Below, piece by piece: positions 6,397 through 16,319 of a DNA stretch of 40,210 nt. Below the pieces are notes generated by a model. It saw only the letters and a program-made list of their open reading frames with translations, was not told where the DNA came from and did not search any database. Both the position numbers and the translations under genes were made by a program. Source of the stretch: a virus; IMG/VR virus record IMGVR_UViG_3300022924_000024, positions 1 through 40,210 of that record. One strand, 5' to 3'. Each line of letters starts with the position of its first letter. Position 1 is the first letter of the stretch.

Positions 6397-6900
6397 ATGG
6401 CTCAAACTGAAGAAGAAAAAGCTGCTGCAAAAGCAAAACAAGATGAAGCTAAGGCTGCAAAGGAAGCCGAAGCCGACAAGCGAGCCAAAGCTGCTGAAGA
6501 AACTGCAGCTGCAGATGCTGAACGTATTGCAAAAGAAGATGAAGCTAAGGCTGAACAGGCTAAAGCTGACCGTGCTGAGAAGGCTGAGTTAGCCCTTCAA
6601 GCACAAGAAGCTGCGGAAGCTGCCGGTGAAACGACTCCACCACCTGCTGCTACAGCCCAAGCTCCACAGCCTGATGTTGAAATCAACGTGCTTCCTATGC
6701 ACGATATTGTTGAAAAGAATGACGACGTTTACATTTATGAGAACGTCCAACTTCCTAAAACTTACGCCAACGAAAAAGGTGTTAAGAAATTCACAGGTGA
6801 CAACGGTCAGGTAATCTACTACACTCAAGTTCTTGTCAAAAAGTTCTCTGATAACGTAGTTACCGACGGTGCGTCTGAAGAAGCACTCGACGAGGAATAA
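6397..6900 (+). CDS. Ala/Lys/Glu coiled-coil virion protein (167 aa)
   Basis: The first 85 residues are an uninterrupted Ala/Lys/Glu helix, probably a coiled coil. A Pro/Ala linker (TTPPPAATAQAPQP) then leads to a compact C-terminal domain (about 95-167) with VYIYENVQLPKTY and QVIYYTQVLVKKF. It starts five bases after the scaffold-like gene with AAGGA upstream. The layout of extended stalk plus small globular domain fits a minor head or decoration protein; no family recognised. Confidence 0.6.
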   Translation: MAQTEEEKAAAKAKQDEAKAAKEAEADKRAKAAEETAAADAERIAKEDEAKAEQAKADRAEKAELALQAQEAAEAAGETTPPPAATAQAPQPDVEINVLPMHDIVEKNDDVYIYENVQLPKTYANEKGVKKFTGDNGQVIYYTQVLVKKFSDNVVTDGASEEALDEE

Positions 6901-6912
6901 ACCCCTTACGGT

Positions 6913-6952
6913 AAATAGACGCGTTCTCCTGCGAGGCGCGTCTATTTATTTC
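6913..6952 (+). terminator. Terminator after the head genes
   Basis: An 11-bp perfect stem AAATAGACGCG (6913-6923) with CGCGTCTATTT (6937-6947), continuing into a short T-rich tail. Confidence 0.75.
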
Positions 6953-6965
6953 CCCATAGATATAG

Positions 6966-6971
6966 TATTAT
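6966..6971 (+). promoter_or_regulatory. Candidate -10 box of the ejection/tail operon
   Basis: TATTAT (6966-6971) lies 32 bases before the next ATG; the leader carries AAGGA. No -35 box is clear. Confidence 0.4.
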
Positions 6972-7003
6972 AGAGTCAACAATACAAGGAAAATAAAAAT
7001 AAC

Positions 7004-10000
7004 ATGGTCAAAGCGCTGAACTATCAAAACCCACTTCTGAAGCCATTGGATGCTTTGATGCTGCCAAACATTCCTAATGGCAACAGACCGCCAGCACCGA
7101 TTGCCGCACCAATGGTACGTCCGGTCGCTCCCGCTGTTGTTCCTGCGCCCCGACCAGCGCCACTCATTCCCATCAACAGAATTCCTCAATCTAACGGCAT
7201 TGTTAATCCATTTCCTCTTACACCAGCAGTAACACCTATCCAACCACCTCAGATTCAGGCTCCTAAATCGAATATACTTCAAGACATTGTTATGGGGCTA
7301 CTTAGTAGTGGACAAAGGGTTGGTGGTACAGTTGCTCAAGGCGCTGCTGCACTTGCTACTATTCCGGATATTATCCCAGCCGCCTTTGGTGATGAAAATG
7401 CTATGCGAAATGCTCAAGCCAAAAACAAATTTATTAATGACGTACGACAGGCGAAAGCACTTGACGGTGGATCTATGTCATTTATTGATGAAGCTTCTCA
7501 GAAGGGTACGGCCACCCCTCTTGAATTCGCTAAAGATTTTACTGACGCTGGTGTCGAGACAGCTAACCTTATCCCTATCACTAAGGGTGCTGGAGTCCTT
7601 GCCAAGGGTGCCAAAGAAGGGGCAAAAGCGCTTACTAAGGAAACTGCTAAACAAGCTCTCAAAGAGAACGCTATGCAGGCTCTTGTGTATGGTGGGTCTT
7701 CGACTGCCAACGACGCACTCCAGGAGCGCCTTACTCCAGAAGGCACTGCCGCTAACTTCCTTGCTCCACTTGTATTAGGTACTGGATCGGAACTTCTGGC
7801 ACGTGGCGGAAAGGACGCCGCTAAGGTCATTAAAGCTGCTCAGAGCAGCCCAGATGGTCAACGCGGGTCGATAGTCGTTCCTGGCGGCAAAGCTTCACCA
7901 GAGACCCCTGATATTCCTTCATATATCCCTAAAGACAAAGTCGAGGCATACTTAAAGTCTAGCGATTATAAACAAGATCAAAAACTTAAAAAACTTGCCG
8001 CTGAGACAAAATCTGGAGATCCTTTCGATCACCCTGATCTATATGAAAATCCCACTCCTGAGATGAAGAATAATCTCAAGCCTATAAAGCCACCCGTTAC
8101 TAAAACTGATGTTTCTGAAATCGGCTCTCCGAAACCAGTTGCCGCCCCTGTCAAAACAATAGCAGCTAAAAATCCTCTCGCTCCAAAAGCAAAAGTTAGT
8201 AAAGTTGTACCCGAAGAAGTTCCAGTTGTGGATAACGTGGGGACAGCTAAGACTGGCGAGAAGGGTAAATCTGTTGCTAAAGTTAGCAAGGGTCGTACTT
8301 ATGAAAAGACTAGCCAAGCTGCCAGTAAAGGCCGTGGTGCTATCGAAGCGGAGAAAGTTAACTACGATAAGTTTGTTAAAAGTGTCGATTCTAAGTCAGT
8401 TCCTACGACGAAACAAGCTGACACTGCTCGCGCGCTACAAGAGAAGTTTACTCCAGGAACTGCTGAACACAAACAGCTTGGTAAGATTGCTGGACGAAAT
8501 GTCACGGAAGCCGCTCAGACACTAGCGGTCATTGACCGTAATGTCCGTAAGAAAGCCTCTGCCAAAGAGATCACAACCCGTTTTGCCAACAAATTGTACA
8601 CGATCCTTGACGACGATCGAACCGTCAATAAAGCCACATTCAAGCCGGTCGAAGAAGCGAACCGTGCTTTTGAGGTTGCTCGCAAGAATAAGGACAAAGC
8701 ATATAATAAGTTCCAAGCTGATCCTTCAGACACGAATCTCCGCGCCTACGAGCGTGCTAGTCAAGAATTCACAAAAGCTGATACTAAGTCACTCTTTGAG
8801 GAATATAACACCGTCGCGAAGGCGATCAAAGACGGCAAGAGTAAAAATACTGACGCCAAGAAATATCTTGAGACTCTCAAAAAGAACTCCGGCATTTACT
8901 TTATGGACTACGTCGACTCGAACTTGCTTTCAAGTACGCGCGTAATGATAAACAACTACGTGAACACATTAGGTGTTGGTGCTGAAGAAATGTTATTTGG
9001 TAAAGCTGGTGCAGCACTCGGCCGCAAGCTTGTTCCCAACGCCAAAATCGGCGGTGGATCTGTCCGTGGTCAGATTATGGGTGCTAAAGTCGGAGCTAAA
9101 GAAACTATTACAGAAGCAAAACTTCGTCAAAGCGCTCACCAAAACCCTGTTCTAAAAACCATTGCAAATTTCACCACTACAGGTAACACACTCGGTGACC
9201 ACAATATCACTGGTGTCGCATACGCATCTGCTTACGACGCTTATCGTCAAGGACTCAAGGCAAAAGGCTTTAAAGGTGCTGAACTTGAGCGCCGTGCTAA
9301 GGTCGCAACTCTTGCTGACATTGAAGGAAAAGTGCCAGAGGCAAAGCAACAAGCTCTCGCAGACGTTGGTCTTGCTAGCACATTCGATGTAAAATCTCGA
9401 AAGATTGAATCAATGCTTGCTGAGAAATTGTCGAATAAAATGGGTAACTCTGCTGCCGCTAAGATTGCGGCGAAGACTCTGGTCCGTGTCACTATCGGTT
9501 TTCCAACCGTTACCATTCGAGGTGCTATCGGAGGTGCAAAGCGAATGACTCTTGGTATTCCTACTGCTATTCAGGCAGTAACTAATGCCGTCACCAAGGG
9601 CGATCCAAACGTCACTGCTCGTCTTATCAAGAACTCAGTCAAAGAGTTTGGTAGCGGTGCAACGATGATCGGTACTGGCTATGCTCTCGCCTCAACAGGG
9701 CTTATTAGTGGTGCTTATCCAGAAGATCAAGATCAACGAGATGCCTGGAAGCGCGAAGGTAAAACCGATTATTCAATCAACATTAATGGTGATTGGTGGA
9801 ATCTTCCACAAGCACTTGGTGTATTCGCGCTGCCATTCATGATTGGTGCGAATGCTCACGAGAATGTTAAAAACGGCGATCCTGTTAATAAAGACATTAT
9901 TGCAACCAGTTGGGAAACTATCCTTAACCTGTCCCCTGTCGACCAATTAAAGGCTACGATTGAGTTGATGGAAAAGGGCGGAGACGACAAGATCGCTCGT

Positions 10001-11044
10001 GTTGGCTCATCGATTACTAAGGCTGTCACTCCGCTTGGCTCACTCCTTAACCAAGTTGCAAAAGCCTTTGATCCAAACGCTAACGACACCTCAAAGGGTA
10101 ATGCTATCGAACAATTCGTTTCAAAAGTTAAAGATGGTATTCCTGGAATCGCCAATACGCTTGAGGACAAAGAGGTTGAAGGTCGTAAGATCGCCAATCC
10201 TAGTCCAATCGCGCGTATGTTAGGTGCTGTATCTCACGAACAAAAAGACGGTGTCGAAGCAAGTAAAGAGATCAAGGCAGCCACTGTCGCGGCTAACAAG
10301 TCTCTTACTGACAACGGGGCTTTCAGTGACGACATCCGCAACCTTATGCCTGATGACGAGACTAAAGCTCTGTTTGATAACATTAAGAGTGGGAAAAATA
10401 CTGATCCGACTGACAGTAAGAAGATCCACGAAGCTATCGCGAAAAATGTTAATGCAAGTGAAGATACTCGTTTCCTTGAAAATGGGAACTATGACGCTAA
10501 CCTTGCTGTGCTTAAGGTGAAAAAGGACCTATTGGCTGCAGACCCTACGACACGAGAGAAGGCTCTCAAAGAATACGACGAACAGATTGCTCGTGGTCAG
10601 GTCTACAAAGACAATAAAACTCCTTACGAATTAACTCAAGATTATTCAAAAACCTCTCTTAGTGAATGGCGTAAGATGGGTGATCCTGATGCTGATGAGT
10701 ATAATCCCGAGAAATATCAGGCACTTTGGGATCTTGACAGTAAGCTCGCTGCCGCCGGTGGAAGTCGCAATTCTGATGATCCAAAGGCTAACAAATTCTC
10801 TGCTAAAAAGGCAGGGTCTGGCGGAGGTGGTGGATCAGGTAGCGGCAAGGCGAACGCCAAAGCCGCCGCCAACGCCATGATTGCCGCCGCTAAGGGCGCT
10901 CCAGTCCAGAAGCTAGCTTCCGCACCAACCGTGAAGCAAGCAACTTATCGGAAAGTACCCGTCTCATATACCCCGAAAGCATCTCAGAATAAGTTTGCGC
11001 CTATTACTATTTCAGCCCGAAGTAGACAGAGTAAAAAAGCATAA
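7004..11044 (+). CDS. Giant internal virion / DNA-ejection protein
   Basis: This 1346-residue protein is the largest in the genome. A Pro-rich N-terminus (about 1-90) precedes amphipathic and hydrophobic stretches (GLLSSGQRVGGTVAQGAAAL; IGTGYALASTGLISGAY; LPQALGVFALPFMIGANA) that could insert into membranes. A charged Lys/Ala middle follows, and the end is a Gly/Ser linker (SGGGGGSGSGK) plus a basic tail. Phages of this size without a tape measure usually carry large ejection proteins at this site, before the tail-tube genes, so I infer that it is packed in the virion and released into the cell with the DNA. No lysozyme or transglycosylase motif is visible. A tape-measure-like role cannot be excluded. 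Confidence 0.6.
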   Translation: MVKALNYQNPLLKPLDALMLPNIPNGNRPPAPIAAPMVRPVAPAVVPAPRPAPLIPINRIPQSNGIVNPFPLTPAVTPIQPPQIQAPKSNILQDIVMGLLSSGQRVGGTVAQGAAALATIPDIIPAAFGDENAMRNAQAKNKFINDVRQAKALDGGSMSFIDEASQKGTATPLEFAKDFTDAGVETANLIPITKGAGVLAKGAKEGAKALTKETAKQALKENAMQALVYGGSSTANDALQERLTPEGTAANFLAPLVLGTGSELLARGGKDAAKVIKAAQSSPDGQRGSIVVPGGKASPETPDIPSYIPKDKVEAYLKSSDYKQDQKLKKLAAETKSGDPFDHPDLYENPTPEMKNNLKPIKPPVTKTDVSEIGSPKPVAAPVKTIAAKNPLAPKAKVSKVVPEEVPVVDNVGTAKTGEKGKSVAKVSKGRTYEKTSQAASKGRGAIEAEKVNYDKFVKSVDSKSVPTTKQADTARALQEKFTPGTAEHKQLGKIAGRNVTEAAQTLAVIDRNVRKKASAKEITTRFANKLYTILDDDRTVNKATFKPVEEANRAFEVARKNKDKAYNKFQADPSDTNLRAYERASQEFTKADTKSLFEEYNTVAKAIKDGKSKNTDAKKYLETLKKNSGIYFMDYVDSNLLSSTRVMINNYVNTLGVGAEEMLFGKAGAALGRKLVPNAKIGGGSVRGQIMGAKVGAKETITEAKLRQSAHQNPVLKTIANFTTTGNTLGDHNITGVAYASAYDAYRQGLKAKGFKGAELERRAKVATLADIEGKVPEAKQQALADVGLASTFDVKSRKIESMLAEKLSNKMGNSAAAKIAAKTLVRVTIGFPTVTIRGAIGGAKRMTLGIPTAIQAVTNAVTKGDPNVTARLIKNSVKEFGSGATMIGTGYALASTGLISGAYPEDQDQRDAWKREGKTDYSININGDWWNLPQALGVFALPFMIGANAHENVKNGDPVNKDIIATSWETILNLSPVDQLKATIELMEKGGDDKIARVGSSITKAVTPLGSLLNQVAKAFDPNANDTSKGNAIEQFVSKVKDGIPGIANTLEDKEVEGRKIANPSPIARMLGAVSHEQKDGVEASKEIKAATVAANKSLTDNGAFSDDIRNLMPDDETKALFDNIKSGKNTDPTDSKKIHEAIAKNVNASEDTRFLENGNYDANLAVLKVKKDLLAADPTTREKALKEYDEQIARGQVYKDNKTPYELTQDYSKTSLSEWRKMGDPDADEYNPEKYQALWDLDSKLAAAGGSRNSDDPKANKFSAKKAGSGGGGGSGSGKANAKAAANAMIAAAKGAPVQKLASAPTVKQATYRKVPVSYTPKASQNKFAPITISARSRQSKKA

Positions 11045-11048
11045 TTAG

Positions 11049-11057
11049 TGCTATAAT
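11049..11057 (+). promoter_or_regulatory. Extended -10 promoter of the tail-tube genes
   Basis: TGC (11049-11051) joined to a perfect TATAAT (11052-11057), 23 bases before the ATG; AAAAAGGA serves as ribosome-binding site. Confidence 0.6.
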
Positions 11058-11080
11058 TTAGAAAAAGGATTAACACAAAC

Positions 11081-11761
11081 ATGGATGGTCAAAAAATTGT
11101 CAACGAAATCGGTCGAAAACTCAATGGTGAGTTCGAGGTTATTGAAGTTGATTCTGACGATTGGAATACATACGTCAGTGCTTTGAACGAGAATATCGAT
11201 CTTTATAATAAGATGGGTCAGTGGCGCTCATCTTACAACCCGAACTATATTCTTGGAACTGTCTCGACTGATACGCAGTACAAAATTAAAAAAGGGGTTG
11301 TGGCTAATATCGCTGGCACTGCTCGCTCAAATGTTCTTTTTACTGATACAGATGGTGTTGTTCTGGATAAGTATAAGATTGTCGATCAAGACATCTTTGA
11401 TGCCGCTGACTCTGGTTCAGGCGTTGCTACGATCAACTCCCTTGGTCTTCAAATTAAGGCCAAGACTGCAAGTAATAGAATTTTTGGTGCTAATATCGTT
11501 ATTCCAGCTTACATTGCAGTCAAGCCTGTCACGGGTACGGACAGTACGGTAGTCACTGATGACAATTATTGGCTCATTACGAAGACAGCTGCAGATCTTG
11601 CTTCAACATCTCCAGTGTCATTTATTGCGCGAAATTACGACGACCTTAATACACAGGCGACAGCTCGCTTGAGAGACATGAAAAAAGCTAATCGTATATC
11701 ACAGGGTTCTCGCCCTGCTTACGGTGGTTGGAATCCGTTAACCGGACCAGTGGATAGGTAA
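11081..11761 (+). CDS. Tail tubular / adaptor-like protein
   Basis: The 226-residue protein opens with a helical segment (GQKIVNEIGRKLN; YVSALNENIDLYNKMGQWR), continues with a beta-rich central part, and ends with another helix (DLNTQATARLRDMKKANR) and a flexible tail. Helical ends around a beta core fit adaptor or gatekeeper proteins of short-tailed phages, which dock to the portal. It sits directly before the large nozzle-like gene, the usual order. I call it by position and architecture only. Confidence 0.5.
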   Translation: MDGQKIVNEIGRKLNGEFEVIEVDSDDWNTYVSALNENIDLYNKMGQWRSSYNPNYILGTVSTDTQYKIKKGVVANIAGTARSNVLFTDTDGVVLDKYKIVDQDIFDAADSGSGVATINSLGLQIKAKTASNRIFGANIVIPAYIAVKPVTGTDSTVVTDDNYWLITKTAADLASTSPVSFIARNYDDLNTQATARLRDMKKANRISQGSRPAYGGWNPLTGPVDR

Positions 11762-11766
11762 TTCCT

Positions 11767-13809
11767 ATGGCTAGGAACTCTCGCGACCAAGACTCACTCC
11801 AACGGCTAGACATCAATAGCTGGAAAGACGGTGAAGTAAGTAGCTTTTATGCTGCTCGAGTTCCCAATTCCGGACTAAAGGTTGCTGAAGATATTGTCGT
11901 CGCACAAAACGGCACACGCGCTGACCGTGGGTCATTCCTCCCTGCCGATGTCGATCCGCTGCCATTCCCGTTACTCGGCAATCTCTACGTGTACAAACAG
12001 GATGACGAAACAGAGAATATCATCGGTATGCTAGATAATGGTGTCAACGGTGTTGTTTATACTTTGAATGGCACGAGTTGGGACGATCACCCCGAATTTA
12101 CTTTTGATCGAACAGTTAACGCCAGCTTCACACAAAGCACATCGAATGTTGTCATCTGGAATGATGTCAACGCCTACAGCTATTTTGATATTGCCGCTGG
12201 TGTCGTTAAGCGTTTTGCGGCTGTAACAGACCCTGCAGGCGCTCTCACGGCCGTTAAGTCAGGACTTGCTACGACCGGCTTCACAATCTATTACCGCTTC
12301 TCTTATAGGGGTAACGGTGGTGAAACAAATCTATCTCCAGCTTACTCAAATACTCTTGGGCTTCTTCGTGATAATTGGACTTCATCTGACTACTTCACCC
12401 TTACCCGACCAGCTGCCCCTGCAAATGCTATCGATTGGGCGCTCTGGATGGTTATGGTCCCGAGTGGATCAGGTACTCCAGTTGCTTCTGATTACGAACT
12501 TATTAAAGAGTTTATTCCTGTTGCGACCACTGTCATTGTAGATAACGGTAAACTCCAGGCTGATACGATCCGAAGCGCACCAGATGCCAACACTACAGCT
12601 GGTATCATCGCTAAGTACGGTAACAACATTGATGGGCGTATTTGGGCGATCCACGGTCACACTGTTCATTGGGGCGGTGACACTGGTTATGAGCAGACCT
12701 TCGGTGGTTCTAGGGGTAGCGGATTCCACGAAATCGATGACCTTGGGGTTCAACTTCCAATGGCAGTTCAGCTTGGTCGTGATAACTCAGGTAGTACAGC
12801 GATCAACGTCCTCACTTCTGGTGTCGCAGGCCAGGGTACTATTTATGACGTTTACCCGAACACAATTACTGTTGCTGGTACTCAAATCTCTGGCTACGAG
12901 TTTAAACAACGTGAAGGTAATGACGGAACAAACGCACCGTTTAGCGTGATCCGTGCCAATAACAATATGTACTACTTATCGCTTCAAGGCTTTAAGTCTA
13001 CTGGTGTTGCACCGAACATTGTCGGTATTCAGTCAACCAAAATTATCAGTAACGCGATTCGCAATAGGGTTCAATTACTTACACCAGATAACCTTAGTGA
13101 GACATACTCAGCCTATAATGATGAGAAAATCTTCTGGACTGTCGCTTATGGTAGCGAAAAGAATAATCAGATCTGGGTTCACGATATCTTGCACGGAGGT
13201 ATCTGGACACGTTGGAATGTTGCCGCTGACGCAATTATCAATTGGGTTCAGTCTGGTTCTGACTCTGCGAAGCTATACATTGTAAAGGATCAACAACTTC
13301 TTTACTATGAGCCAAACTCGATCGTTCACAAAGACGGCGATGAAATCTTCACCTCTGTTACTGAGTCTGGTAATATTGGTTTTAAAGAAGATAACCGTGA
13401 ATGGGGATATCTCCTTCAAGTCCTGTTCGTCTGTCTCGAACCAGTCGGTAAAGCTACTTTTGAGGTTACTGCTCACACGAAGCGTGGTCCGGTTACAAAG
13501 ACTCGCACAATTGATTTTGGCGGCGTGAGTAATGGTATTGGCTGGAATGCTATTGACCTTAGTAAAAAGTTGGTTGGTACACATAACCAGAAAGTTCACA
13601 ACGAAGTTTACGGGTCATTCGGTTTTGTACCGCCAAAGGATGTTGTAGAGGTATCATTCCGCTTCCGTAAATTGATCCAATATTTCAGTTGGAAGATCAC
13701 AGTTGAAGATGAAAACAGTTTTGTTATGCTTTCTCAAGTCGTCCCTGAATTTACTCAGGTTGGCATGGGACCAGATATGCTGACGAGAACTGGTACAATA
13801 CGCGTATAA
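11767..13809 (+). CDS. Tail nozzle / tubular protein
   Basis: The 680-residue protein is almost wholly beta-rich. It opens with RLDINSWKDGEVSSFYAARVPNSG and contains repeated short blades (IIGMLDNGVNGVVYTLNG; VVIWNDVNAYSYFDIAAG; KIFWTVAYGSEKNNQIWVHD; KLYIVKDQQLLYYEP) like the propeller-like repeats of tail tubular B (gp12-like) nozzle proteins. Size and position after the adaptor-like gene agree. It ends at a promoter for the fibre genes. Its start, five bases after the previous stop, has a weak ATAGG site. Confidence 0.6.
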   Translation: MARNSRDQDSLQRLDINSWKDGEVSSFYAARVPNSGLKVAEDIVVAQNGTRADRGSFLPADVDPLPFPLLGNLYVYKQDDETENIIGMLDNGVNGVVYTLNGTSWDDHPEFTFDRTVNASFTQSTSNVVIWNDVNAYSYFDIAAGVVKRFAAVTDPAGALTAVKSGLATTGFTIYYRFSYRGNGGETNLSPAYSNTLGLLRDNWTSSDYFTLTRPAAPANAIDWALWMVMVPSGSGTPVASDYELIKEFIPVATTVIVDNGKLQADTIRSAPDANTTAGIIAKYGNNIDGRIWAIHGHTVHWGGDTGYEQTFGGSRGSGFHEIDDLGVQLPMAVQLGRDNSGSTAINVLTSGVAGQGTIYDVYPNTITVAGTQISGYEFKQREGNDGTNAPFSVIRANNNMYYLSLQGFKSTGVAPNIVGIQSTKIISNAIRNRVQLLTPDNLSETYSAYNDEKIFWTVAYGSEKNNQIWVHDILHGGIWTRWNVAADAIINWVQSGSDSAKLYIVKDQQLLYYEPNSIVHKDGDEIFTSVTESGNIGFKEDNREWGYLLQVLFVCLEPVGKATFEVTAHTKRGPVTKTRTIDFGGVSNGIGWNAIDLSKKLVGTHNQKVHNEVYGSFGFVPPKDVVEVSFRFRKLIQYFSWKITVEDENSFVMLSQVVPEFTQVGMGPDMLTRTGTIRV

Positions 13810-13818
13810 TGCTATAAT
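13805..13818 (+). promoter_or_regulatory. Double -10 promoter before tail fibre genes
   Basis: Two perfect TATAAT hexamers, 13805-13810 and 13813-13818; the second has a TGC extension (13810-13812). Both overlap the stop of the nozzle gene. Confidence 0.6.
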
Positions 13819-13847
13819 TAAAACTATAAACAAAAGGAAATAAACAT

Positions 13848-14426
13848 ATGGCCGCAGATAAATTAAGAAAAGTAGGTTCAACCGGAGCTGTTCCAAACGT
13901 CGCCTCTGTTAAAACTGGTGGGCGCGCCGTTGGCGTCTTTACTATGGAAGTTAACGCCGGTGGACTCACTGGTTGGGTCAGTGGATCTAGCGTCGACTTC
14001 ACGACATATCGCCTTGTTGGTGGTGTCGTTACTGCTAAAACTGACTGGACTGGACGTGCTGATCCTGGCACAAACACCATCACAGACATGCAGGTTACTA
14101 ACGGAACTGACGTTGGCAACTTGGCAAACGACATCGTCGTCTGTATTGAAACCTCTGCCTGGATTAACGACCTTGTTACAACGCTTTTACAACTATTCAA
14201 TGCTGACGGTACAAAAAAGGCTGGTTCAATTACCAGTTCTATGTTGGTAGATGCTATCATCTCCACAATCAAACTGGCTGATCTTTCGGTTACAATTCCA
14301 AAGATAGCACTTGACGCACGAAAGCAATCTCTCGATATTGATGGTTCAACAGAAATCGTGTTCAGCACCGCCGCAACCGCCCCAACTGCTATCCCTGGCA
14401 AAACAATAATCTGGTTCGCACCGTAA
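13848..14426 (+). CDS. Tail fibre / baseplate-like protein (192 aa)
   Basis: Beta-rich N-terminal half with a Gly-rich turn pattern (VNAGGLTGWVSGSSVDF), a central helical part (INDLVTTLLQLFNAD; MLVDAIISTIKLADL) and a short beta C-terminus ending GKTIIWFAP. An AAGGAA site lies upstream. It heads the run of fibre and receptor-binding genes and may link fibres to the nozzle. No family assigned. Confidence 0.55.
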   Translation: MAADKLRKVGSTGAVPNVASVKTGGRAVGVFTMEVNAGGLTGWVSGSSVDFTTYRLVGGVVTAKTDWTGRADPGTNTITDMQVTNGTDVGNLANDIVVCIETSAWINDLVTTLLQLFNADGTKKAGSITSSMLVDAIISTIKLADLSVTIPKIALDARKQSLDIDGSTEIVFSTAATAPTAIPGKTIIWFAP

Positions 14427-14435
14427 GGATAATTA

Positions 14436-15221
14436 ATGTCTACTTCTGGAAGTAATGACGGTTCAAATGGATACGGATCTTCTCGTGTTCGTGTTGAGTG
14501 GAGCCGAACTGGCGTAGACGTTGGCGGTAACTACTCAGTTATTGAAGCCCGTGAATATCTTATTTTAGGTGGTGGTACATCTGTCAACGCGACTGAATCA
14601 GGTTTTATTCGTATCAACGGAGGTAATAACAACTTCTCACGTGGATCGACTGCTCGAGGTCCTGGCGGGACTCACCAGGTTCATAGCCTTGGTGGTTATG
14701 TTATCGGTCATGATGCCAACGGTAACGCTTCGTTCTCTATTGGTGGGTCATTTACTTCTGGCTTCGCGAGTATGGGTACACTTCCTTATGTTGGTGACAA
14801 CGGCTACAGCCTTGATCGTATCGCCCTCGCGCCTAGTATTTCATCGATCACAGCCGACACTATTACACCGAATTCAGCTCGTCTAGGTGCTGAAATTTCA
14901 AGCTTCGGACATGGCACTGGTACTAACTTGACGATGTATTACCGTCTTCAAGGAGCTGGCGGCTGGACTTCTCTCGGTACACAGGCCGACGCCGCTGGCT
15001 ACAACTACTGGAACGCCACCAGCTTACTCCCAAATAGGACATACGAATACTATGTTAATGCTACTAATAACAACGGTGATAGTGCGAATTCTGGTACTTC
15101 TTCATTCCTTACTCTATCTGGTGCGAAACTTATTACTGTCGGAAGCACTGTCGATCGAACAGTTAAGATGATTTTGCCAAATGGGACTACTACGACTCGT
15201 ATTGTAACTAAGATCACATAA
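14436..15221 (+). CDS. Tail protein with fibronectin-III-like domain
   Basis: The 261-residue protein has an N-terminal beta sandwich (RVRVEWSRTGVDVGGNYSV... SFSIGGSF) of a kind seen in siphophage tail proteins. A domain at about 130-225 has the hallmarks of fibronectin type III (PSISSITADTITPNSARLGAEI, YYRLQGAGGWTSL, LLPNRTYEYYVNATNNNGDS). The C-terminal tail is short. Such domains mediate weak surface binding. The start follows AAGGA and lies nine bases after the previous stop. Confidence 0.65.
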   Translation: MSTSGSNDGSNGYGSSRVRVEWSRTGVDVGGNYSVIEAREYLILGGGTSVNATESGFIRINGGNNNFSRGSTARGPGGTHQVHSLGGYVIGHDANGNASFSIGGSFTSGFASMGTLPYVGDNGYSLDRIALAPSISSITADTITPNSARLGAEISSFGHGTGTNLTMYYRLQGAGGWTSLGTQADAAGYNYWNATSLLPNRTYEYYVNATNNNGDSANSGTSSFLTLSGAKLITVGSTVDRTVKMILPNGTTTTRIVTKIT

Positions 15222-15224
15222 TAG

Positions 15225-15230
15225 TATAAT
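15225..15230 (+). promoter_or_regulatory. -10 promoter element
   Basis: A perfect TATAAT (15225-15230) lies just after the previous stop and 30 bases before the next ATG; no clear -35. Confidence 0.45.
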
Positions 15231-15260
15231 TTAGATAAACAACAAGGAAAAATAAAAATA

Positions 15261-16319
15261 ATGGCCATCTCATCGCTCCCATCACTGAAAATACCAAGTG
15301 CAGCTACGCAGAAGAAGCCGGCCACTTCTACTCCTGCCAAAGCTACTACGTCGACCTATAATCCGACGTTTAAAAGCTATGCAGAGGCGTACCAGGCTTT
15401 CGCCAACGGAGTAAGTTCACCTCAGACAAAGAAGGCTGCTTACGACTACTTGCTTGCGAACCCTCAAGCCAACGTCCCACAACAGACTCCCCAAACTCTC
15501 GCGCCAAGTCAGACTGGTGGCGGGGGTACAGCTTACCCTGATCTTTCAGGTGCTATTTCCATTCTTCGCAGCAACATTGCTGGACTTGATCCTATCTACG
15601 CCTCTAGTGTCGAGAACGCAAACAAGTCTTATGAGACGTCTAACAACGAACGTCTTAGTCGTTTTGCCACTACGAAAGCGCAGTCTGACGACAGCGCGCT
15701 TTCAAACGATCAGACTGTTCTAACAGCACGTAATTCAATTGGTAAGAATACCAGGGTGTCTGCTGATAGCATAGTTTCTATTCTTGGTGCGATCGGAATG
15801 GGCGGAAGTACCACTAATAAAGCTCTTACAACAATTGCTGATAAGAGTAATGATGACGGTAATGTCGCCAGCTACGCTTACGGTAAGAATAAACAAAGTA
15901 TCCTTCAGTCTTGGAACGATTATGTCAATCAAGACGAGAACCAACAAAAGCAACTTGTTGATAAAAAGAACTATGATATTGCTCAAGCAGAGATTGCTCG
16001 TGCAACTGCTAAAAAAGATTACCTTACGCAAATTGCCACTAATGAAGTTAACGGTGGTATCGGAAACGGAAGTGGTGTACTTAATGAAATCGCCGGTCTT
16101 AATACAGATATCGGTAACTTCTCTAAGGTAAACACTACGTATGATGGTAAAACTCCTGTCTATAAAGCACCGGATGTCGGTACTATTCTTGGTCCAAACC
16201 TTCCTAGTTACAGCGTAGCTCCTACAGGTGCTGGAAACCCTCTTGCGCCAAAGATCGTTAAAGTAAACCCTCAAAATGATGGTACAGAAGACAAAACTAA
16301 ATACGGGATAACTTCATAA
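15261..16319 (+). CDS. Putative virion protein with long coiled coil (352 aa)
   Basis: The N-terminus (about 1-95) is Pro/Thr/Gln-rich and probably disordered; residues about 100-270 form long polar helices (SILRSNIAGLDPIYASSVENA; QSILQSWNDYVNQDENQQKQ; AQAEIARATAKKDYLTQIA). The C-terminus is again Pro/Gly-rich. It may be a second internal or fibre-linking protein. No signal or membrane segment. Its stop overlaps the next start (TAATG). Confidence 0.55.
   Translation: MAISSLPSLKIPSAATQKKPATSTPAKATTSTYNPTFKSYAEAYQAFANGVSSPQTKKAAYDYLLANPQANVPQQTPQTLAPSQTGGGGTAYPDLSGAISILRSNIAGLDPIYASSVENANKSYETSNNERLSRFATTKAQSDDSALSNDQTVLTARNSIGKNTRVSADSIVSILGAIGMGGSTTNKALTTIADKSNDDGNVASYAYGKNKQSILQSWNDYVNQDENQQKQLVDKKNYDIAQAEIARATAKKDYLTQIATNEVNGGIGNGSGVLNEIAGLNTDIGNFSKVNTTYDGKTPVYKAPDVGTILGPNLPSYSVAPTGAGNPLAPKIVKVNPQNDGTEDKTKYGITS

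Noticed and set aside
8029-8317. Leftward frames opposite the giant ejection protein
   Set aside because: Shadows caused by biased codon use on the coding strand; no ribosome-binding sites or neighbours.
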